The notes beneath the pieces were generated by a model. It made no database searches. It was given only the letters and a program-made list of their open reading frames with translations, and was not told where the DNA came from. A program made the translations under genes and the position numbers. This document shows positions 6,867-11,951 of a DNA stretch of 11,951 bases, one piece after another. The stretch's first letter is position 1. Every line of letters starts with the position of its first letter. Origin of the DNA: Chloroflexota bacterium (GTDB lineage: Bacteria; Chloroflexota; Chloroflexia; Thermomicrobiales; UBA6265); NCBI GenBank assembly GCA_023415845.1, contig JAEZJB010000244.1, forward strand, positions 1 through 11,951. The letters are read 5' to 3'.

Positions 6867-7757
6867 TCAGGCTACCAGGGCCGCCCTGCGCTCGATCAAT
6901 TCCATCGCCCGCAGGGCGCTTTGTTCCTTGTCCTTGATCTCCAGCATCACGTCCGCTTCCTGCTGGCCGAGCAGGTCGAGGAACCGCTCGAAATCGTCCA
7001 GGTCGATGCTTGAGGTGTGCGCTCCCGGGCGCTTCGTCACATCCTGCGAGGAATAATCGAGCATCGGCGCCCCATGCCCCTCCCACGTCGCACATGCCAG
7101 GTCCAGCGCCTCGCTGGCCCCGATCCCCTCCGGCTTCAGGTCGTGGTGGAAGGTGTCGAACAGCACCGGCAGGCCCACGCGCTCGTGAATCTGCAACGTG
7201 TCGGCCAGCGCGAAGTGCCGCTCATCATTCTCGATCACCAGCCGCGCCTTCACTCGCTCCGGCAACAGGTGCCACTGCTCCACGAACCGGTCGATCGCCG
7301 CGGGCTTGTCGCCATAGACGCCCCCAACGTGAATCTGCACCTTGTTGGTGTCATCGAGCCCCATCAAATCGAGCAATTCGGTGTGATAGATGAGTTCCGC
7401 GATACTCGCCGCCACCACGTCCGGCCGCGTGCTGTTGATCAGGGTGTACTGGCCGGGATGGACATTCACCCGCACGCCATCTGCCCGCAGCGTCGCCCCG
7501 ATCTGCGCCAGCCGGTCCGCCCGCAGGTCCTGCCAGGGCACGTCCATCACCGGATGCGAGGCGAACGGAATCGTTCCCGACGAAATCCGGAAATACCGAA
7601 TTCCGTATTCCCGGTTCCACGCCAGGTACTGGTCCAGCGCATCGAGGTTGGCATCGATCGTCGCCAGCAGTCGCTCCGGCCCATACGCCGCCAGCCTGAA
7701 CGTGCGAGCCGCCGATACACCCAGCGTGAGATTGTTGCAGGGATAGCCGATGCGCAT
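6867..7757 (-). CDS. uvsE: UV DNA damage endonuclease UvsE (UVDE)
   Basis: A 296-residue metal-dependent TIM-barrel endonuclease that nicks DNA 5' of UV photoproducts, starting a repair route parallel to nucleotide excision. It opens with MRIGYPCNNL (Tyr5, Asn9) and carries RISSGTIP (57-64) and HPGQY (100-104), whose Gln-Tyr pair probes the lesion in Thermus UVDE. Likely metal ligands, aligned by eye to that enzyme, are His68, His100, His143, Glu176, Asp201, His204 and Glu273. Where Thermus UVDE has its modified Lys229 and His231, this protein reads PMLDYSSQ (231-238), apparently Met and Asp. Length is typical. The ATG at 7757 has GGAGG (7763-7767) 5 bases upstream; a GTG at 7763 is the alternative. 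It converges on the Rieske gene with a 23-base gap and is probably monocistronic. The family call is firm; retention of activity in this variant is inferred. Confidence 0.92.
   Translation of the reverse strand: MRIGYPCNNLTLGVSAARTFRLAAYGPERLLATIDANLDALDQYLAWNREYGIRYFRISSGTIPFASHPVMDVPWQDLRADRLAQIGATLRADGVRVNVHPGQYTLINSTRPDVVAASIAELIYHTELLDLMGLDDTNKVQIHVGGVYGDKPAAIDRFVEQWHLLPERVKARLVIENDERHFALADTLQIHERVGLPVLFDTFHHDLKPEGIGASEALDLACATWEGHGAPMLDYSSQDVTKRPGAHTSSIDLDDFERFLDLLGQQEADVMLEIKDKEQSALRAMELIERRAALVA
6882..6918 (+). terminator. Possible intrinsic terminator downstream of the Rieske gene
   Basis: A perfect 9-base stem pairs CGCCCTGCG (6882-6890) with CGCAGGGCG (6910-6918). After a 2x2 internal loop, a further 4-base stem pairs CGAT (6893-6896) with ATCG (6904-6907), closing a 7-base loop. 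A T-rich but interrupted run, CTTTGTTCCTTG, follows on the plus strand. It lies 39 bases past the Rieske stop codon but inside the 3' end of uvsE, so part of the symmetry may simply reflect coding sequence. The weak T-tract keeps confidence low. Confidence 0.3.
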
Positions 7758-7909
7758 GGTCACCTCCTCGTGCCGTCGCCACGCAGCCTACCTCAGACCA
7801 GGCAGCCATGCGCCACGCGGAGAGTCATCTCCACAGGGGAATCCGGCGCTCTGGGTAGGTATCATGAGCGGATGCCGTTCTGCCATCCCGTCCCGAGGAG
7901 CGCCCGTAC

Positions 7910-8422
7910 GTGACCGAGTCCCACCCATCGTCAAGCCAGGGGAAAAAGGAAGAGGTCCCTCCTCCCGGCAGCCTCACCGACATGCTCAATGAAATGCGCG
8001 TGTTGCTGCCAGGCGCGCAGACGCTCACCGCCTTCCTCATCATCCTGCCCTTCAACTCCGGCTTTCAGGAGATCAGCAACTCCGAACGCTGGGTCTACGT
8101 GGTCACCTTCCTCTGCTCCCTCGTGTCCCTCCTCCTTTTCGCCGCCCCCGCAGCCCATCACCGCCTCGAACGACCCCTCATCGACCGCGAGGAATTCAAG
8201 AATTTCGCCACCAGATTCATCATTGCTGGTCTGGTGTTCCTTTCCATCGCCCTCGTGCTCGCCACCGAACTCGTCATCGCCCGCGTTTACTCCGAAAACT
8301 ACATCTCCTGGGGCGTCGCCGGTCTCGTCGCCATGCTGGTGCTGACAGTCTGGTGGCTGATGCCGCGCAAGCGGGTCAAACGCCTGCGCCAACAGTTGGC
8401 AACCAAAGCCAGCGATACCTGA
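7910..8422 (+). CDS. Four-helix membrane protein, DUF6328-like
   Basis: A 170-residue integral membrane protein of unknown function. After a hydrophilic N-terminus (1-24), the motif LNEMRVLLPGAQTLTAFLI (26-44) runs into the first membrane helix (about 32-48). Further helices lie at about 60-80, 102-124 and 131-151. The C-terminal tail is strongly basic (MPRKRVKRLRQQL, 151-163), which suggests a cytoplasmic end; with four helices the N-terminus would also be cytoplasmic. The conserved opening motif and the paired helix layout match the family I know as DUF6328, which has no assigned function. It starts at GTG 7910 with GAGGAG (7895-7900) 9 bases upstream. It diverges from uvsE across 152 bases and is followed at 60 bases by the glycoside hydrolase on the same strand, so co-transcription is possible but nothing links their functions. 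Confidence 0.8.
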   Translation: MTESHPSSSQGKKEEVPPPGSLTDMLNEMRVLLPGAQTLTAFLIILPFNSGFQEISNSERWVYVVTFLCSLVSLLLFAAPAAHHRLERPLIDREEFKNFATRFIIAGLVFLSIALVLATELVIARVYSENYISWGVAGLVAMLVLTVWWLMPRKRVKRLRQQLATKASDT

Positions 8423-8482
8423 TCGGGCCACCAGATCAACCTGTCCCGACACCGGGGCTCTCCGCGATGGACGAACGACACA

Positions 8483-10081
8483 ATGCCTGACCACCCTCGC
8501 CGCACCGTGCTCGAACTCACCGTCACCTCGGCTCGCCCCTACCCGAACCCGTTTACCGACGTCACCCTCACGGCCACCTTCACCGATCCCGCTGGTGCCG
8601 AACACACGATCGAGGGTTTCTTCATCGGGGGCGGCACCTGGCAGGTCCGCTTCAATCCCGGCGTCACCGGTGCCTGGCATTGGCGCACCACCTCCACCCC
8701 ACCCGACCCCGAGCTGACGCGCACCGGCTCGTTCACGGTCAGCGAGTCGGCGGAGCCCGGCTTCGTCCAGTCAACCCCCGGCCAGGCCTGGGGATTCACG
8801 CGCGAGAACGGTGACCCGGTCTTCATCTTCGGCGACACCGTCTACCACCTCTTCGGCGTCGCCCACAACGACCCCACCCACGCCACGGCCGTCGAACGCT
8901 TCCTCGAACGCCGCGCCGCCCAGGGGTTCAATCTGCTTCGGATTCGGGTTCCCGTCAGCGAGTTCCATCCCGACGATGGCTACAACGTCTGGCAGACCCG
9001 CTCCCTCTGGCCCTGGCGTGGCAGTCCCCAGGCACCCCGCTTCGACGAGTTCAATCTCGACTACTTCGCCACCGTCGACCGCGTCGTCGCGCAGTGCGAA
9101 CGGCTGGGAATCGGCATCGAGTTGATCATCGAGGCCTGGGGGTTCGAGTTTCCGTTCAACGACCGGAACCGCTTCACTGCCGCCTGGGAAGACCTCTGGA
9201 TCCGCTACCTGGTCGCCCGCTACGACGCCTTCAACGCCCTCTGGTTCTGGCAGTTGCACAACGAATACGAGTACTACCCGAACGGCGACTGGCACTACGA
9301 CCGCTCCGGCGTCGCCGATCGCTGGGCCATCCAGATTGCCCACCGCGTCCGTCAACTCGCCCCGCACGGCCATCCGATCGCCATTCACAACGGCCCGGAA
9401 CTACCGCCGCTTGCCGATCGCTTCCGTAGCGACCCCACCGCGATCGACACGGTGATGTACCAGACCTGGGGCACAACCGGCGAAACCGATGGCTGGCTTG
9501 CGGCCGGTATTGAAACCCGCCTCGACGAAGCCCTCACCGGCTGGCCCGGGTCGAAGGTTCTCGCCGAGTGGGGCTACGAGTTCAATCCCGACCTGCCACC
9601 CATGATGCTCGGACACCGCTGGTGCGACGCCGACCACACCCGGCGCGGCGCCTGGCGGGGAGCCATGCGCGCCATGGGCATCATTCACGGCTTCGAGAAT
9701 TCGTGGGGACCGTTCGCCGAACTCGACGCAGGCCAGCCCGGCCTCGACCACCTGCTCCACGTGCGCCGGTTCTTCACGGAAATCGTCCCCTTTGCCGACC
9801 TCCGGCCCGATCACACCTTCGTCGCCGCGCAGCCGTGGCCCCGTGGACACGCCCCACTCACCGTCGCCAACCCCGATCGGTCGCTGGCCGTGATCTACCT
9901 GCCGGTCGGCGGCGGGCTAACCCTTGCCGAGCCTGCGTTCACCTCTGCCCGGTGGTTCGACCCCCGCACCGGCACACTCCACCCGGAGCAGGCGGTCACC
10001 GGTAGCCAGTTCACCGCCCCGGACCCATCGAATGCCGCGCGTCCCGAGGATTGGGTTCTGCTGCTTCGTCGTCAGGCCTGA
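8483..10081 (+). CDS. Apiosidase-like glycoside hydrolase (DUF5060 + DUF4038)
   Basis: A 532-residue predicted retaining glycoside hydrolase. Residues 10-90 form an Ig-like DUF5060 module (GFFIGGGTWQVRFNPGVTGAW, 45-65, is typical). Residues 95-440 form a TIM barrel of the DUF4038/apiosidase-like type, starting FIFGDTVYHLFG (114-125) and LLRIRVPVSEF (151-161). The probable acid/base is Glu261 in WQLHNEYEYY (256-265), and the probable nucleophile is Glu362 in LAEWGYEFN (360-368). Residues 445-530 look like the small beta domain that often closes these enzymes, with WFDPRTG (491-497). There is no signal peptide or anchor, so it should act in the cytoplasm on imported oligosaccharides. No strong ribosome binding site precedes the ATG. 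Its last 10 bases overlap the convergent HAD gene. The sulfatase beyond suggests a glycan-catabolic neighbourhood. The substrate is unknown; GH140-type apiosidase is only the nearest characterised activity I can name. Confidence 0.85.
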   Translation: MPDHPRRTVLELTVTSARPYPNPFTDVTLTATFTDPAGAEHTIEGFFIGGGTWQVRFNPGVTGAWHWRTTSTPPDPELTRTGSFTVSESAEPGFVQSTPGQAWGFTRENGDPVFIFGDTVYHLFGVAHNDPTHATAVERFLERRAAQGFNLLRIRVPVSEFHPDDGYNVWQTRSLWPWRGSPQAPRFDEFNLDYFATVDRVVAQCERLGIGIELIIEAWGFEFPFNDRNRFTAAWEDLWIRYLVARYDAFNALWFWQLHNEYEYYPNGDWHYDRSGVADRWAIQIAHRVRQLAPHGHPIAIHNGPELPPLADRFRSDPTAIDTVMYQTWGTTGETDGWLAAGIETRLDEALTGWPGSKVLAEWGYEFNPDLPPMMLGHRWCDADHTRRGAWRGAMRAMGIIHGFENSWGPFAELDAGQPGLDHLLHVRRFFTEIVPFADLRPDHTFVAAQPWPRGHAPLTVANPDRSLAVIYLPVGGGLTLAEPAFTSARWFDPRTGTLHPEQAVTGSQFTAPDPSNAARPEDWVLLLRRQA

Positions 10082-10809
10082 TCGCCAGCTTCAGTTGCGG
10101 CCTCGTCCACCGCGTCGGCAAACGCCGCCATCGACGCAAACGTCCAGGTCGGCTCGACCTCCATCGGCGGTGGCGGTGTCGCGCCAAATCCGCCCTGCGC
10201 GTGACGCCGGTCGATCCAGACAGTCGGCAGGCCCGCCGCCTGGGCCGGGACGTGATCGTGAAAGAGACTCTGGGCGACGTGCAGCAGTCGTCCCGGCGCG
10301 ATCCCCAGCTCCCCGGTCGTCTCCAGCAGCGCCTCGAAATTACGCCGGTTCGGTTTGTACGAGCCAATGTCCTCGGCGGTCACGATCGCGTCGAACGTCA
10401 CCCCCAGCCGTTCATTGGAGCCCGCGAACGAGGCGCGATCGACATTCGAGAGGATGATCAGCCGGAAGTGCCGCTGCAGGCGGGCCAGCGCCTCGGCCGA
10501 ATCCGGAAACGCCGGCCAGTTCGGCACCGACGCCCCAATCTCTGCCGCCAGGCCGTCCGGCACCGCGATCCCGTGAATCGCTCCGGCCGCCACTGCGCTC
10601 CGGGCCACGATCTCCGGATAGCGCAACCCCGGCACCACCCGCTCCGCCTCCGCTTCGCAGGCTCCGTATGTTTCCAGCAACGCGTCGATCTCCGGGCTAT
10701 CGGGCACCACGGAGGCAATCTTTGCCAGCTCCGATCGCAACCCGGCTTCCCAGTCGATCAGGGTGCCGTAGCAGTCGAAACTCAGGGCATCGAACTCTGT
10801 CAGCTTCAT
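10072..10809 (-). CDS. HAD-superfamily hydrolase, 2-haloacid dehalogenase (type II) type
   Basis: A 245-residue cytoplasmic HAD hydrolase. Motif I is FDCYGTLIDWE (11-21), with nucleophile Asp12. The residue two places on is Tyr14, as in L-2-haloacid dehalogenases, instead of the second Asp typical of phosphatases. Motif II is ILSNVD (119-124; Ser121), motif III is YKPNRRNFE (151-159; Lys152), and motif IV is HVAQSLFHDHVPA (177-189; Asp185). Residues 17-95 form the helical cap. The Tyr favours dehalogenase-like chemistry, but many members of this branch have unproven substrates, so a specific activity is not assigned. ATG 10809 is chosen because GAGG (10817-10820) lies 7 bases upstream; a TTG at 10836 is an inferior alternative. 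The gene lies 31 bases behind the sulfatase on the same strand, so the two are probably co-transcribed. It overlaps the hydrolase tail to tail by 10 bases. Confidence 0.85.
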   Translation of the reverse strand: MKLTEFDALSFDCYGTLIDWEAGLRSELAKIASVVPDSPEIDALLETYGACEAEAERVVPGLRYPEIVARSAVAAGAIHGIAVPDGLAAEIGASVPNWPAFPDSAEALARLQRHFRLIILSNVDRASFAGSNERLGVTFDAIVTAEDIGSYKPNRRNFEALLETTGELGIAPGRLLHVAQSLFHDHVPAQAAGLPTVWIDRRHAQGGFGATPPPPMEVEPTWTFASMAAFADAVDEAATEAGDQA

Positions 10810-10840
10810 CGGGGTGCCTCGTGACTCGAAACGCAAAACC

Positions 10841-11951
10841 TCAGGCGTGCGCGATACGGGGAAAACGGGTCGGCTCGCGGCTCAGTTCCGCCTGCAGCCA
10901 GCGCTCCATCAATTCCGCCCGGATCGCGGCGTAGGCGGGGTCACGCCACCGGTTCTGCCGCTCCTCCGGGTCCTCCTGCAGGTCGAACAGTTCCCCGTCG
11001 TCCCGCCCGCGATAGACCGTCAACTTGTACCGCTCCTCGACATACGTCCGCAGGTGCACCAGGGTCGGCTGATGCCGGTTTTCGACAATCACCCAGTCCC
11101 GCGCGCGCTCCGCCTCGCCGGTCCACACCGGCCACTGCGAGACCCCCTGCATCACCCCCGGCACGTCGATCCCAGCCACCTCGAGGAAGGTCGGCGCGAG
11201 GTCTACCAGGCTCTGCAGTGCCGCCGACCGCTCTCCTGCCGGCACCTCGCCCGGCATCCGCACCAAAAACGGCAGGCGAATCACGTCTTCGTAGTGGAAT
11301 GGTCCCTTCGCGGTCATTCCGTGATGCCCCAGGAAGTGTCCATGGTCGGTGGTGAAGACCACCAGCGTCGAGTCGGCGATCCCGAGGTCATCGAGTTTGT
11401 CCAGCATCCGCCCGATCTCGGCATCCATGAACGAGATCATCCCGTAATAGATCGCCATGTCCTTGCGCAGCTGCTCGTCTTCCACCAGGTGCGAGACATA
11501 CCCGTGAGTCGGGTACCCACTTTCGACCCAGGCCGCGTAATCCGGCGCCTCGTGCTGGGTCAGTTGGTGCATCTCGGACATCAACGCCAGTTCGCCCGGC
11601 AGCAGCGTCCCGGGCTCCATGTCCGCGGGGTCATACATCGATGCCCACGGCTCGGGCACCACATAGGGCGGATGCGGATCGTGGAACGACGACCAGATGA
11701 AGAACGGCCTTTCCGCGTCCATCGCCCGCTCCATCGCCGCGATCGAGCGCTCCGCCGTCCAGGTGGTGTAGTGCCGGTCGGCGGGCAATTCCCAGGCCCC
11801 ACGTCGCACCGGTCGCGGTGGTTCACCCGGCATCGCCATGAAGTAGTCTGCCCAGTTGTCCAGCCCGTGCTCTTCCAGCCAGATAGCGTAGTGCTGGCCC
11901 ACCAGGTACTCATCACCGTGCATCCGGCCGAGTTCCACTCGCTCGAAGCCA
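10841..11951 (-). CDS. Sulfatase (alkaline phosphatase superfamily), 5' end beyond window
   Basis: The C-terminal 370 residues or so of a type I sulfatase, hydrolysing sulfate esters. The reading frame stays open to the right edge, where it reads GFERVELGRMHGDEY, so the GTG at 11938 is an internal Val and not a start. Visible motifs, counted from the edge, are FHDPHPPYVVP (89-99), typical of the substrate pocket; TDHGHFLGHHGMTAKGPF (201-218), with the metal-binding Asp-His-Gly at 202-204 (bases 11339-11347) and Lys215; and ELFDLQEDPEERQN (320-333), the usual C-terminal signature. The CxPSR or CxAxR active-site motif that is converted to formylglycine should lie upstream, outside the window, so catalytic competence and any signal peptide cannot be judged. 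The sulfatase precedes the HAD hydrolase by 31 bases, so an operon is likely. The substrate (choline sulfate, aryl or carbohydrate sulfate) is unresolved. Confidence 0.9.
   Translation of the reverse strand, partial: GFERVELGRMHGDEYLVGQHYAIWLEEHGLDNWADYFMAMPGEPPRPVRRGAWELPADRHYTTWTAERSIAAMERAMDAERPFFIWSSFHDPHPPYVVPEPWASMYDPADMEPGTLLPGELALMSEMHQLTQHEAPDYAAWVESGYPTHGYVSHLVEDEQLRKDMAIYYGMISFMDAEIGRMLDKLDDLGIADSTLVVFTTDHGHFLGHHGMTAKGPFHYEDVIRLPFLVRMPGEVPAGERSAALQSLVDLAPTFLEVAGIDVPGVMQGVSQWPVWTGEAERARDWVIVENRHQPTLVHLRTYVEERYKLTVYRGRDDGELFDLQEDPEERQNRWRDPAYAAIRAELMERWLQAELSREPTRFPRIAHA

Noticed and set aside
7860..7865. TATCAT as a -10 box for the DUF6328-like gene
   Set aside because: The position is plausible, but the sequence 17 bases upstream (GGGAAT) is not a -35 element; isolated hexamers of this quality are expected by chance.
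8423..8482. TCGGG/CCCGA hairpin between the membrane protein and the hydrolase
   Set aside because: The 5-base stem with a 17-base loop and no T-run is too weak to call a terminator.
8771..9388. 205-aa minus-strand open frame inside the glycoside hydrolase
   Set aside because: Its composition is that of an antisense shadow (Val, Gly and acid rich), and it covers the catalytic region of a confident gene.
11936..11938. GTG at 11938 as the start of the sulfatase
   Set aside because: The frame continues open to the window edge with family-like sequence (GFERV), and the essential N-terminal active-site region is missing, so the gene is truncated by the window.

Overview
This is a high-GC, densely coding bacterial chromosome segment. 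It holds eight protein genes on both strands, with intergenic gaps of about 210 bases or less. I see no rRNA, tRNA, CRISPR array, transposase, integrase or other phage or plasmid gene, and no gene-free stretch above 300 bases. The gene complement and the GC-rich, GTG-tolerant style with clear GGAGG-type ribosome binding sites (UvsE, DUF6328-like and DUF2231-Rieske proteins, apiosidase-like hydrolase, sulfatase) suggest Chloroflexota, perhaps Thermomicrobia. That placement is an inference from general resemblance, not from a marker gene.

Layout. At the left edge is modA (minus), the secreted molybdate-binding protein of an ABC importer; any modB and modC would lie beyond the edge. Diverging from it is the largest gene, a ~1461-residue chain (plus) that joins a RecB/Cas4-like iron-sulfur PD-(D/E)XK nuclease, an RNase H-like domain with an apparently altered active site, a poorly characterised middle region and a complete Upf1/DNA2-type superfamily 1 helicase. 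It faces a small conserved protein of the DUF6582 type (minus). A 173-base divergent intergenic region with two overlapping palindromes follows, then a DUF2231 membrane domain fused to a Rieske [2Fe-2S] domain (plus). That gene converges on uvsE, a UV damage endonuclease (minus). Next come a four-helix DUF6328-like membrane protein and an apiosidase-like DUF5060/DUF4038 glycoside hydrolase (both plus). The hydrolase overlaps tail to tail with a HAD hydrolase of the 2-haloacid dehalogenase type (minus), which sits 31 bases behind a sulfatase (minus) cut by the right edge.

How they work together. The window is not one operon but short transcription units. Two genes concern DNA repair (helicase-nuclease and uvsE) but are not co-transcribed. 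The right third looks like a carbohydrate and sulfate-ester catabolism neighbourhood: hydrolase on one strand, sulfatase plus HAD on the other. The sulfatase-HAD pair is the most credible operon, and DUF6328 plus the hydrolase (60-base gap) is a weaker one.

No clearly new multi-gene system is visible. The features most worth a second look are the multi-enzyme helicase-nuclease with its Asp-x-Gln RNase H-like motif, the uvsE branch that seems to lack the modified lysine and one histidine metal ligand, and the membrane-Rieske fusion next to an unassigned palindrome pair.
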